A DNA stretch of 64,000 nt from Elgaria multicarinata webbii (Eukaryota > Chordata > Lepidosauria > Squamata > Anguidae): positions 18,928,006 to 18,992,005 of the forward strand of contig NC_086171.1 in NCBI RefSeq assembly GCF_023053635.1, read 5' to 3'. The position numbers were made by a program, and so were the translations under genes. Below, piece by piece: positions 31,426-43,474 of this stretch. Each line of letters begins with the position of its first letter. Within the stretch, counting starts at the first letter, position 1. The notes beneath the pieces were generated by a model. It saw only the letters and a list, made by a program, of their open reading frames with translations, was not told the origin of the DNA and made no database searches.

Positions 31426-32609
31426 AAAGAGAAAAAAAGATGGAATGGTTGCACAATGCTTTATGAGTGATGGTTTTAGGATCCCTTTGCCTGGAAGCTG
31501 CTAAAGTAACAAATGAAACAGGCAGAATCCAGGTTGAAATTATTTGAATGTGCACGCCATGATCAGTACAGCCAGTTTCATTTTTTCAAAACCTTGTGGT
31601 GCACCTGCATTTAAACAAAATAAAACTCTGGAAATGTGTCTCATTTGACTTCCCACTGAAATTAAGAACATGTTTCTTGGTGCAGTAACTGTTCACCTGG
31701 GGCTAGTTTTGTCAGCAGGACAGCATTAACATACCCTTTTGACTCCATGCTCACAACTGTGAGAGATTATTGCTCAGGAGAAAAAGTCAACACCTCTACA
31801 TTTGAAGCCTTGATTGCAAAATGTAATTTGGGCCATAGATATTATTATTCATAGGCTGTACATTTCAAAACAACAAAACCTTGCATTCAGCTTATCTTCT
31901 TAGGCAGTTTTGCCTGCACCCTGTTAATGTTCTATTTATATAGTTAATAGTTTCAGACGTCTTGGTAGTTGCACATTTTCGGCATATTAGGAAACATGAA
32001 ATGATTGCATACCAGCGTGTTTTATGTTTGCATTTTCAAACATCTTGTCTTTTGAAAAGAAAAGCACACGTGAAAAAATTACATATTTTTAATGTGTAAC
32101 TGTTTTTGCAGGACTTCTTAAGGTGAAACCCCCCATCTGCTCCCTAGGGTAGTCAGGTGTGTGGGAATAGGTCTGGGAGAAGGGTTGGGGGGGGGGGGAG
32201 AAGGAGAAGGAGTGCTGCAGTGGATTTGGAAACAGGGATAAGCTGCAGAGGTGGAAATGTCTTTCTTTTGAGGTAGACCAGGATCAGAAGCATCCTGCAT
32301 CTTAATTTACACATGGGTAACTGCCACTACCACCTGCATTCCCCTAAACAGAGACACATAGATCAGACTTGCAGTATTTGCTTATGGAGAAGGACTGATC
32401 TTTTATCAGGTTTTCTTTGATCTCCCCTTAAAGGCATATAGCATGGATGAATGGCTGAGGTAAGTGAGTGAGACCAACCCTGTGTCTAGACAGAATACTT
32501 AGTCAACTTTTAAGATTTTTATAAAAGGATTCAGTTCGGTGAGTAGAGAAGTAGTCACATAAGAAGAAAATAAGCCAATGAGTTTTCTAACTAATTCTTG
32601 ATAGATATA
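31426..32609. other. Intergenic, unique-looking sequence
   Basis: No repeat family is recognised. The part around 31780-32110 is AT-rich without simple repeats and could include conserved non-coding sequence, but that is only an impression. Confidence 0.35.
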
Positions 32610-33079
32610 GGGCATGTCTAGATGAGGGCTTATCCTGGGGATTGCCCCGGGATCACCCCTGTGCATCCACATGATGCACAGGGGATCCTGGGGGCAGGGA
32701 TGGCTTTAATCCCGACTTTTCCCATGGTCTCAGGATTGTCCCAAGACCACGGGATATGTGGTCAGCTGTCCCAGTTTCTTCCTGGCTCCTCATGAGTAAA
32801 CACGAGGAGCTGGGAACCAGGCATGGGGCACCGAGCTTCTCAGGAGCTCCGTGCTCATCAGGGGTGTGAGAGAGGGAGTGGAATTTTTTTTAAAAAAAGC
32901 CTACCTTTTCGATGGAGTGCTCAAGCACTAATTTTCGATTAAAAAAAAATCCGAAATGGCAGGCACGACGTCCTCTTCCTCCCAGGAAGGTGCGCGCCGC
33001 GTGTGGACTGAGGGTGAGGATCTCGTGATCATCATATTGTGAGATCCTCCCCGCTCCGCCGGTAGGTCTAGTCATGCCC
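32610..33079. mobile_element. MITE with GGGCATGTCTAGA ends
   Basis: The 470-bp element starts GGGCATGTCTAGATGAGGGC and ends GGTCTAGTCATGCCC, inverted repeats of about 13-15 bp. ATA on each side (32607-32609, 33080-33082) may be a 3-bp target duplication. The interior holds smaller palindromes (ATCCACATGATGCACAGGGG; CTCGTG...). No coding capacity. Confidence 0.75.
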
Positions 33080-33706
33080 ATAGTCTCTCTGATAAATCCA
33101 GTAACCAAAATGAAAAGAAAGTAGTATCTTTAGATGACATGTTCCTAGCACAAGACTTGTCTTGATGGGGAAGGACATAGCTTCCCCAGGTAGCTAAAGG
33201 CAAAGACAAATGCATGGTCAAAAATTATCCATATTGATGTTGTGTTCTAGGGGGGCACATGATGTACAAAGAGAAAGCAGGTGACCAATCACCTTGGGTC
33301 CTGGGCCTTCTCCCCTCACCCCCCGTGTACTCTGGATGGTGATGCACATTACATTGTTCATCGAAGTAATTTTAAGAGGTGTGATTTGGAAAAATAGACA
33401 CGATCAACTCAGGGGAACCACTCTCTTGTGGATTTATGCAAAGATCAGGTTAAATATCTCTGCCGACTCGCCATTAGGGAAGGACCGACATAGGGATAGG
33501 AAAGCTGAGGCTTTGGAATCCATTACTGGGAATGGAGATGAGGAGTGACTCCTTAGGCTTCGTGCAGCATGATAAAACTGGCTGAAAGAACGGGTCTTTC
33601 CACACAGAGGAGTGAGTCTTGTCTCTCTTTTGATCTGATGTTCATAGCAGTTGTAACACCGATATGAAATCACTGAGCATCCCAGAGTGGACAATGGCCA
33701 GAAGCT

Positions 33707-33862
33707 TTGGGTTGGATCCAGATTTAGTCATACTTTGAGTAGACCCATTGAAGTCAATGAAACTTAGTCACAAATAGCCATAGTTAGGATTTAATCATAA
33801 CCAACTTAAGTCCCATTAATTTCATTGGATCTTTTCATAAGAATGACTAAATCTGGGTCCAA
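33707..33862. mobile_element. Fold-back MITE (GTTGGATCCAGATTTAGTCA)
   Basis: Left end GTTGGATCCAGATTTAGTCA and right end TGACTAAATCTGGGTCCAAC are inverted copies with one difference in the first 20 bases. The short interior contains CATTGAAGTCAATG, itself a palindrome. Confidence 0.8.
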
Positions 33863-34249
33863 CTGGTTTCTGTTATATTACCTGAGACCTATTGCTGTTC
33901 TGTGCTCAGTTTCATCTTACCTATATTTCCACTGTCAGGAGCTCTGTCTTGTCTTGTTCTATCCACTATCAAATTTTAGTCCATATGTCAGAGATGGAAT
34001 CATTTCTGTACATCACCTAGCACTTAATGCTACATTGTGAAGAGGAGAATGAACTTTGGAGGGTCGGGGTTGAAGCCGCCAGGATAGAAGTTTTTAAAAT
34101 ACTTGCTGCTTTGAATTCCAGTGATGGGTGCCTTCTGGGGCCTATTTAAGACAGGGTTGAACTTAACTGGTGTCTTCAGGCCTCTGCACTAGGAATGCTG
34201 TGGATTCCGTCAGGCTAATTAAAATTGTTTTCCAGCTGTCCGTGGACAC

Positions 34250-34562
34250 ATTCACACAGTTGAGGAATGAAAATAAGCCACAGTGGCTTATTTTCCCGCC
34301 CCATCCATGCCAGTCATGAGTGGCCTAATTTATATACTTAATTACCCTCACGATGTGACATCCAAACTCAGTGAGTGTGGGTGGCGGAGATGGCTTAGAA
34401 ACCGCCCTGCAACCCAAGAATAAGCCATGGGTTATTGGGTTTGTTTGTAAACCATCCCCGCTACCCACCCTTGCTGAGTTCAGATGTCACAACAACCTTC
34501 ACCTGGTGGCTTATTTTCCTCCCCTGATCATGTGAACCCAGTGAGTAAGTGGGCTGCTAGCT
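34250..34562. mobile_element. Decayed MITE with TAAGCC palindromes
   Basis: AATAAGCCACAGTGGCTTAT is a near-palindrome at about 34272, and AATAAGCCATGGGTTATTGG and GTGGCTTATTTTCC follow. The ends ACATTCACACAG and CATGTGAACCCAGTG are loosely inverted. Confidence 0.5.
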
Positions 34563-36958
34563 ATCCTGAGGGAATTCATTTTCATTTTGTTCATCAAGTT
34601 AACTTCTCTGCTTCCCAATATCTCTTTCTTACTAGGGTTTGCTATTAGAGATGAAAAAATAAAAACTAATTTGTGCAATTACATTAAGCGCTTAGGATTG
34701 AGGAAAACTCTGTTCCTGCTAATGGACCAAAGCAATTTATAAGCATTGTGTGTTGCCTCCGTCTGTTTTTTATGAGTCTCCCAAATTGTAGGTAATATAT
34801 TTATGTTCTGTCTTCTAGCTGCAGGGTTCAGATCCCTCTGGTCTGCCTCTGATGCCTCGTTGTTTTGGCTCAGTACCTTTTCTTATACATGGCTTGTTGC
34901 TCTGGGACTTACTTTAGCTGTTGTTTCCCTGCAAATACATAGATGTGACACAGGCCAAGACGCACATCCCATATCTGCAGGCGAACAACTTGCCATCTGA
35001 TTCAACTTCATTAATTGCCCCTGGCCACAACAACATCAGGTTTCTCGAGCTAATCTGTACAGAAAGGCTCCGGTATTGCTGCCACCTAGAATGACTTGCT
35101 TTGTCAGTTTTATTACTACCGAGGCCAATAACTTAAATGCCTGGTGCTTGTTGCTCCAGATGCTGCCGGTGATTGAGTATGAAATATCTCAAGAAAGCAA
35201 CTGCTTCTGCTGATAGACTGTGTTTGAAACAGTCTCAGAATGAGAGCTCTGTATGTGTGTGTGTTTCACACAGACCCGAAGGACATACAGATTCTTTCAG
35301 AATAAATCAGTGTATTTCTGAGATGGGGCTAGGAAATCCTCTTTTAAAAGAAGATGCATTTACTCTGTGTTTTGATTTTTGCCTTGCAAAGAGCACCCCT
35401 AGGTGTTTCAGTAGCACTTTAGGTATGCACATTTAGAGGATATTGTTAGCACCAAAAATTTCTTACCTGTATATATGTAGTGTCTGGCAGATTTATGCCT
35501 ACAGTGAAATGTAGGAGGTGTGTGCTAGTTTCCTGAGCAAGTTTGACACAGTGTGCAAGGGGAAAATGGCATTACTTCAGTTCCGGGGACTTCTTACAAA
35601 ATGCCTTTTGGTACTTGGATGCAAATACCAGCAAAGGGCTAGCTCCAGGTCTGAGAGGGGGCCGCTCTGGGTTCACTTTGTGGCAGTGGCCACAGTGGAA
35701 AGCAACAACGCCACAAGCAGACCTGGGCGGCTGGGATTTGCTACTTAAGTTTCCCACAATGCTCTTGACGTAGCCTCTTCCCATTCCACGGACAGGCATT
35801 GACTGGACTGCCAGTTGAATCTTACTTCAGTACTTGTGGAGGTGCTATCCCAACATAGCAACTGAGGGCTGCAGGCTGATTTAGAGGTTCAGGGTGTGGC
35901 GCATGCAAACAGAGCTTTATCTGCCAACAGAAAGGAATGTCTGAAGAGCTCAGGAGAGAACAGCCAGGGGACTGCCGCTGCTGCTTCCCAACATCTGCGG
36001 CCTGGGGTGGGTGCTTCACTCTATCTAATGGTAGGGCTGGCTCTGTAAATGTTTTTTTTTCTCTAGTAAGTGAAACAGAAGAAAGTAAGAAGTTGGAAAA
36101 ACACCTAGCCCGTGATCACTGGGGGGAGGGGGAAGCATTTGTCAGCAAGGTATTGAATTTCCTTTCATTCTATATCAAATAGTCTTCTTCCTTTCACGAA
36201 GAAGTGGATAAAAGTTAAAACAGCAAATTGTGTTGAAAAGGATGAAGGGTACTTTTGCAATCCTTCCCGTATTTAACTAGCTGTAACCCACCTGCCGCTG
36301 TTCACTAACCATTTATGTACACTCTGCAGACACTGTGACAAGCTGTAAATATCAGCACCTGCAGATTTATACATGCAAAATGAGTCATGGTGGCTATGTT
36401 GCTGGTGGCGTGCATGGCACTACTGGATGCCAGCAGCTGCCTTTGATTGTGAAGTTCACTGAGCTTTTCGCACATGCCCTTTGTTGGTCCATCAGGATGA
36501 ACTTCTCACAGGTGTTACGGCACCTAAGGAGTTGTCAAAAAATACTTTGCTTCCATGCAGCCAGCCTCAAGACCTCTGAAAGGTAGAAACCACAGCAGCT
36601 TTCCTGTGACAATCCATTCACCTCTGTTGTCAAAATGCTATGGGAAAAAAGGGCACCAGAGAAGGATTTATACTCTCTTTTACCTCCAGCTTATCAATGT
36701 CTGAAGCTGTCTGAGACATGTATTGTCATAGGCCTCCTCATTTGGAAGCCTTGGGTTTCCTTAATGCTTTTCATTCTTCCATTCCAGCTGTCTTTTGTGC
36801 ATACTGCTTTTGCATTTAATGCTGTATCTCTCTTCAAATGTAATCTAGCTGGCAGAATAGCTAATTTTTTGGGGGTATCAGAATTTAGGAAAACTAAAAA
36901 TCTCCTCTGAATCCTCCTCTGCAGAATCACTGTGGGTGACAATAACAGGCTCCAAAGG
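34563..36958. other. Intergenic, unique-looking sequence with possible conserved element
   Basis: I recognise no repeat. The part 34580-35180 is rich in phrases such as AATTTGTGCAATTACATTAA and TGATTCAACTTCATTAATTG, resembling the texture of conserved non-coding elements. No exon is supported. Confidence 0.35.
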
Positions 36959-37131
36959 TACTCTATTTCTTCAATTCTAAGACACACTTTTCCCCCCATA
37001 TAAACATCTCTAAAAATGGGGTGCATCTTAGAGTTGCGGGTGTGTCTTAGGTTTTTCCCCCCCTGTTGGTAGTACTGAAATTAGTGTGCGTCTTACAATC
37101 GATGGCGTCTTACAATCGAAGAAATACGGTA
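36959..37131. mobile_element. Mariner-like MITE
   Basis: The ends TACTCTATTTCTTCAATTCT and, inverted, AATCGAAGAAATACGGTA form terminal repeats of about 26 bp bounded by TA on both sides, the Tc1/mariner target. The interior repeats the motif again (GTGTCTTAGG, GCGTCTTACAATCGATGG). Confidence 0.75.
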
Positions 37132-39105
37132 ATAGAGCCATGCTCCCCCCTCCGTGCCCCAAATGTTGACCAAAATGTTCTGGGTGATTTTGAAATGGAA
37201 AATGAAATCAGGGAGGCATCCAAAAGAGAAAGTGTAGTAATTAGCCAATTTCAGTTACCACACATAGGCCCAAACTGCATGTTGCTTTAAAGACAAAGAA
37301 CTCCAACACACGTAATTCCCCCCCCTGCTTTCCCTCCACTTTTTTTTTAAACTCTGATGGATAAGCATGTATTCAGTCCCTTTCACCTGAATATGCTGCT
37401 CTTTCACACATTTGCTCTTCCGCTCCACCCCGCCCCTTCTCTCTCTCCCTCCCTCCAGTTCATTAGTTGCTCCTCCCCTTCGAACAACAATATACAAGCA
37501 GGTCCTGTCAGCTGAGTACTTCAGACCGCCTCTCTGCCCGGCAAAAATGGAACCACCCTTTAGTTTGGTTCTTTGGGGGTATCGAGAGAGTACAATCCTG
37601 TCTCTGCACAGATTTTGGCATTGTACTATTTTTAAAAAATGCTTTTGAGCCTGGGATGCAAGGTTTGGGTTTTATATTGAGGCTTACAGCAGCAGCTGGG
37701 AGAGATCGCTTTCCCCTGCCAGGATCTGATGCAATCCATTCAAGCCAACAGCAAGACTTCCGTCACAGCACATGCCCCAAACAAAGGAAAACGTGAGAGT
37801 GCAGCACTACATGGAGGCCTAAAACCACATTAAATGTGCTGAGGGAAAATAATCCACACTTTAGGTGTTCTAGGAAAAGACAGAAAAGGCTGGGGAAGAG
37901 GCAGGGCTTCAGCAGGACAGGCATAGCGTCATGTGAATACCGTGCTGCAAACCCACACACCAGGCATGGTGATAGAAATAATAAGAAAATATGTTGCTTT
38001 CTTTTTTTACTCCATAGAAGCATTTTCTCAATCAAATTTGGCCTCAGAACAATTTTGGACTTGGAATATATTGATGTAACCCATAAATATCTAGGGCGGG
38101 GGAAAAGGAAATTTTGGAGCAAAGTAGGAGAAATTAAGCCCATTTTCGTACTGAACAATGGCTGAATGTAATGTTCAAAGGTGTGTCTCATTTTTTAATT
38201 TTGTTTTTTAAAGGTTAGTTTTGGACTTCACTCTAATCCACCAAGTCTCTTCTTGTTTTGTGAGATTAGTGCATAGAATTTCCATCACGTGCGCAAGTGC
38301 TGACATGCATTTCATGGACAACATCTGATCTACTGCACCTCTGGAAAGGCTCAAGAAGTGTCCATTCTATAAAACCTTCTCCATGATAGAAGATTCTCAA
38401 ATAAATATTCATGCGTGTGGAAGAAACATGGATGGCCTCCTGCCTGAAACCTATAATGGCTTTCCTGCTGCCACCATCTTGTGTAAGCCAGTTTTGGGAG
38501 GCAAATGATTTTCTTTGGAAACTTGAATTAGGCCAAGAGTGACAGGATTTCCCTCCTCCCCAAATTACACTGAGGTCCATGAACATTTCTGATTAAGAAA
38601 TATCCATGTGTCAAAACTTTGATTTTTATCTCTGGATGAAAAACACATACCACCCCATAGAACTATTTTATCCATCAAACCAACTGACAAACCAGTCAGC
38701 TCATGACATTAATTTTTGCTGTTCCAGGATGAGGGAGAAACACCTTTTTTGGGAGGGGGGGGATAAGCAAGCAGGTATGCACATTAATTATAGCATTCTT
38801 TTGTTGTAAGAAAAATTAAATGTAATGACTAATCTTGTCAGAACCTACAAGTGACAGCTCAATTGAACCTGCTGCCCTCATCAGCTGTATTTTTTTTTTT
38901 ATCTTGCCGGGACTGGCAGCTCTGCTCATAGGACTGTTGAGAGAACAGAGGAGAACTGGGGGAGAGGACTGTTCTATCATCCACAGCAGCCTCCTCCTGG
39001 TTGTTCGCTGACTGCAACTCCCCACCCCCCCAACCTCCCAGCTACCTTCCTCGGTGTTGGCCGGACGGTGATTGCAGAGTGGAGACCCCTGCCAAAGTTC
39101 TCTGA
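37132..39105. other. Intergenic, nothing recognised
   Basis: No known repeat, RNA gene or exon. Open frames of 109 and 142 codons around 37836-38191 overlap on opposite strands and have no domain signature. Confidence 0.45.
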
Positions 39106-39109
39106 AGCC

Positions 39110-39142
<33 letters not shown>

Positions 39143-39365
39143 TTACATTTTTATACCGCCCAATAGCCAAAGCTCTCTGGGCGGTTCACAAAAATTAAAA
39201 CCACAGTAAAACACCCAACAGGTTAAAACACAATTACGAAATACAGTATAAAAAGCGCAACCAGGATAAAACCACACAGCAAAGTTGATATAAGATTAAA
39301 ATACAGAGTTAAAACAGTAAAATTTAAATTTAAGTTAAAATTAAGTGTTGAAATACTGAGTGAAT
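39106..39365 (-). mobile_element. LINE 3' end (minus strand)
   Basis: An ATTTATTTATTT tract is followed by TTTTTATACCGCCCAATAGC and CAAAGCTCTCTGGGCGGTTC, then an A-rich 3'UTR in reverse. It is a better-preserved version of the ends at 15020 and 47158. Confidence 0.75.
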
Positions 39366-41635
39366 AAAAAGGTTAGCAGAAGAGTGCTATCTCCAAGCCC
39401 GTTGAGACCTTGAGGAATTGCGGAGATTTAAGCTATCCCTGCAATGAGATGGTGGGCTGCCCCGGCAGGGCTGCCCCCCTTTGGTTTGCCCCTTCGGATT
39501 GCCATGAGGGAGAGGGTGCTTCACTCTTTCTCTCTTTTCCCTGGGCTGTCAACTTGCTGCTCATTTACTGTTCACCTGGGTTGCGTGTGTAGTGTTTCCC
39601 TGAGTGAGAGCAGGGATCTTTTGGGAATAGTTACAGTTACACCTTGTTGCTTACCCACCCTGAGTGAGAGATAGAGGTTGGAGGCTTCACATATTAGAGC
39701 TGCTTCATCTGCCCAGGGTGAGAGACAGTGGTACTTGAAGCAGGGGTTTCCCCTGGGTGAAAGCCAGGGGAAGTGTGACCACACTCCAGGTGGAAAGCAG
39801 AATGAGCAGATACTAAGGGAAGGAGATGGAACAGAAAAAAGCACTTTATTGCTTGGTTGGTAGTAAGTCTGATGTCGATTTGTGACCAGTGGCTGCTAAC
39901 CACAAGAGAGAACTGTGATTGTGTTGTTTTGTCGAGATGTATGGTTGAGAGTGGGTTGAATGGTGAGTGAGTGTATTGGTGGTGTAAGTAAGGATGTTCT
40001 TGGGAAAACCTGATGCAGGTGATTTGGGACAGAAGGAGCTTTGGCAGCAGGAGGGAGTTGGGATATTAATGTAGAACAGGTTACAGGTGTCTATGCACTG
40101 TCCCCCTTCTACTCCCCTCCTCTAGCTTTCATGTAATTGATAGCTCATCCACTGAGCCTCCCTTTCTTGCAGGGCTGCTACTTAATGCCAGTTCAGTATA
40201 AGACCGCTCTCATCCATGATTTATTCATGGATGAGAAAGCTGACCTGGTATGTATTACTGAAACTTGGGTGGGTGTGCTGGGTGGGGTTGATCTGACCCA
40301 GTTCTGCCTACCTGGGTACTCAGTGCAGCACCAACATAGATTGGAGGACGGGGTGTATGTGGAGTCGCTGTGATTCATAGATCTTTCATCTCTATCACCA
40401 GGAAACCACTCCACCTTGGTGCAGGCCTTGAACAGTTGTTGGGCCATAGAGACAGATTGGGGATGCTGCTGGTGTACTGCCCACCCTGCTGCCCAGCATC
40501 CTCCCTGACTGAGCTGGCAGAGATTGTCTCAAGTGTCGTGTTGGAGGAACCCAGGATGGTGGTTCTGGGTGAGTTCAACTTCTCTGCTGAGGCTGTCTCT
40601 GGAGCTCCAGCTTGGGACTTCATGGCCTCCATGACAACCATGGGGCTGTCTCAGTTTGTCACTGGCCCAACACATGAAGCAGGACATGCCCTTGATTTGT
40701 GTTTTGCTCCAAGCTGTGCGATGGGTAGTCTGAAGATTGTAGGGGTCCAAGTAACCCCATTGTCATGGTCAGACTATTTCCTGGTGAGATTTGAACTCAT
40801 GGTGTTACTCCCCTCCTGCAAGGGTGGGGGATCCATTTGGATAGTTCAACCCAGGAGACTGATGGAATCCAACAGATTCCTGAATGCTCTTGGGGATTTT
40901 CCAGTGGGGAGAGCTGGTGATCCAGCCGAGGCTCTAGCCTCACTGTGGAACAGTGAGATGCAGAGGGCCATCAACTTGATTGCAAGTGCCTTCTCCAGCC
41001 CTATAGAGCCCGCTCTGATCCTTGGTATAGTAGGGAGCTGCAGTCAATGAAGCGGTCAGCTAGAATGCAACTGGCATAAGATTTGAAGCGAAGGTGACCG
41101 AGCATGCTCTGGAGCTCGTAATCATGCCTATTGCATGGCAGTGCAGCAGCAAAGAAAGCTTAGTTTGCTGCCTCCATTGTGTCCTTGAGTAGCCATCCAG
41201 TGGAGCTCTTCTGGGTAGTCCAGGGACTTCTAACACCATCCCCAGCAAATGGGGCCCTGTCCCTGTTGAGGACCAGCTGTGACCTTTTTGAATCGCACTT
41301 TGAGGACAAAATCGCTCCTGGTTGTCCAAATAGACCTACCCTCTGACTGGAGTTCATCTTCAGCGTGGTAGCCCCCCTCTTATGGAATTCCCTGCCTCTG
41401 GAGGTCAGGCAGGCACCAACTTTGTATTCCTTTCAGCATCTCCTGAAAACGTCATCGTTCTAGGAAGCCCTCCTTTGATGACCAGCAATGGTTCACTTTG
41501 CATTTTTTTTAAACTACTTTGATGTGTTTTTATTCTGTTTTTTATTTTATTTTATCTTGTACACCGCTCTGAAATTTTGAATGGGGAACGGTATATAAAT
41601 ATTGTTAATAAATAAATAAATAAATAAATAAATGT
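39366..41635 (+). mobile_element. L2-like LINE with endonuclease region, internally deleted
   Basis: A 5' region with GAGTGAGAG-type short repeats (39590-39800) leads to a coding part. About 40165-40350 reads an LNA-like start, then KTALIHDLFMDEKADLVCIT and ETWVG, the N-terminus of an AP-type endonuclease. Position 40370-41050 continues in one 226-codon frame with YCPPCCPASSLTELAEIVSS, VVLGEFNFSAEA (GDFN motif as GEFN) and GPTHEAGHALDL. The reverse-transcriptase core is absent; from about 41370 the sequence jumps to the C-terminal LWNSLPLEVRQAPT-type end. The 3' end GGGGAACGGTATATAAATAT passes into (AAAT)n at 41608-41634. The 5' boundary is uncertain. Confidence 0.8.
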
Positions 41636-41659
41636 ACCACTGCATTACCCACATCAGTC

Positions 41660-41770
41660 TGTTTTAATGTAGAAATTTAAATCAATGAGCCTTGGACTGT
41701 AATGCTGTATTTACAGACTTGGGAGTATGTCCCACTGAAAAGTATGTCTAGGTAGACATGTTTAGGACTG
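41660..41770. repeat. Fold-back MITE fragment (CTTGGGAGTATGTCCCACTG)
   Basis: Contains GGGAGTATGTCCCACTGAAA and TAGGTAGACATGTTTAGGAC, one side of the common 'CTCAGAAGTAAGTCCCATTG' squamate element. Confidence 0.5.
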
Positions 41771-42109
41771 GGCTTCCTTTTAATTCTCTCTTTGGGAGGA
41801 GGTACTTTACACAGTTCAGAATCAGGGCCATTAGGCAGTCCGAAAGGAAACAGAGCATTAATCACAGGGCACAGTTCAGGAGACAAGATATACAGCAAGG
41901 CAAGATGGACCAAGTTGTTCCAATGCTGGCTGGGTTTCTAGTGAAGGTTTTTAAGCCCAAAGCCTGCTGGACCCTATCCCAAGCTCAACTGCAGTAATCA
42001 GAGCGCCTTTTTCAGAGCCCTACTCTTGGGGAGTCACTTTCTCCTGAGGAGACTTTTTTTTGGAGGGGAGTGCTCTTTCGCACAGGAGCCTGTTGCTTGA
42101 TCAGGGATC

Positions 42110-42390
42110 AAGGGGCTGTCTTGACGTCTCCTTTGCCCTGGGGTGGCTCCGAATCTGCACAGCATCGGTTACATGACGCAGCCACAAATTTGAAGCCCCC
42201 CGGGGCAAAGAGCTAAAAATGTGCAGCTGAAAAGTTGGGGACTTACCCTGACTTTTCCAGTCAGGGTGAGGGCAGCCCGGCTCTTCTGCTGGTTGGTCCT
42301 TGCTCAGGAACTGCTCTGGGGGTGACCCCAGTGGATGGCAAGCCCTAATTGGTCATGTCTGCTGGGGCAGAGGGTGGGCTTGCAAGCAGA
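42110..42390 (+). mobile_element. Dispersed family A, copy 4
   Basis: Begins AAGGGGCTGTCTTGACGTCT, continues GGTGGCTCCGAATCTGCACA and ACATGACGCAGCCAC, then GGGGACTTACCCTGACTTTT. This 5' half is the best match to copy 2 (19640-20060). The 3' half loses similarity in a CTCCTCC-rich stretch around 42460-42570, which may be an expansion inside the element; CATTGGGATTATCCAA near 42680 may belong to its end. Confidence 0.65.
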
Positions 42391-43127
42391 ATGGAGGCCG
42401 GAATGCCCTGTGCTGCCTTCTCTGGGAGAAGAGTATTTTCTTCCCCTGAGCTGCCGCTGCCACCTCCTCAACTATATTTTCTCCCCTCCATCTGTTGTTG
42501 CCTCCTCCTCCTTCACCATTTTCTCTCCTCCCCAAAACTGCTGCTGCCACCTCCTCCTCCTAAATAACATTTTCTCACCTCTCTAAACTGCTGTTGCCAC
42601 CACTGGCTCTCCTCGCCCTAGTCTCAGGGAGGGATGGGGAGGGGGCAATGACAGCAATAAACCCTGCATTTGCTCCTTGGCATTGGGATTATCCAATGCG
42701 ACTCCACGGGAGTGAAAGCACGGGGATTTGGGAGAATGTGGTGCCAAGTCTGAGCCATGAAGACACGCCCCAGGAATCCCTTTCCCCTAAAAGGAATGGC
42801 CCAGAAGCTATCTCCCCTGAGGGCTCAGGCTCCTGTGGGCTTGGTGGCAATCCTTGGTCGGGGGCTTCTGTGAGCTTTTCCTCTGAGGAGGACTCTTCCA
42901 GTTGGGGCATGACAGGGGGGAAGGGACAATACTTACACTTCAGAGCAGCAATGCTAAGGAGGAAATTTTGTGACAAGTTGAACTGTCTTGATGAGTAATC
43001 TTTTACTGTTAGGTTTTATCATTGTTTAAACTGTTGTATATCTTGCTCTTGGTTGTTTTTTAATGTGTTTTGTTTATTGCAATGGCTTTTGCTATACAAA
43101 TAAACTATTTACTTGCTACTTACTTCA

Positions 43128-43134
43128 GGAGAGA

Positions 43135-43167
<33 letters not shown>
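43128..43167. repeat. (GA)n microsatellite
   Basis: A run of GAGAGA about 40 bp long. Confidence 0.9.
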
Positions 43168-43169
<2 letters not shown>

Positions 43170-43474
43170 GGAACAGAAGGAAGAAAAGAGGAAAGATCAG
43201 CGCATTCCACTTTCAGCAAGTCTGGGTGGGGAGGGCAGGGGGAAGGTTATTTCATTCAAAGGGAAGAAATGACTCTATCTGCTTACAGAGAAGTGACTCC
43301 TTTGGCTCACAGGGAAGTGACTACATTTGCTTTTGCTCTTCTCACTTCTCCATGCAGTGATGAGACTTTCCAGAAGTGCAGCACTTACCAAAGTTTGGTT
43401 TCCTTTGGAAGGAGGCTTATGACATTTTTGTAATAGTTTAGTTTATTTCGAGATATAAAGATTGAGGATACATA

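Noticed and set aside
37836-38191. Opposed 109- and 142-codon frames
   Set aside because: No domain, opposite strands overlapping, no splice sites or repeats to support either.
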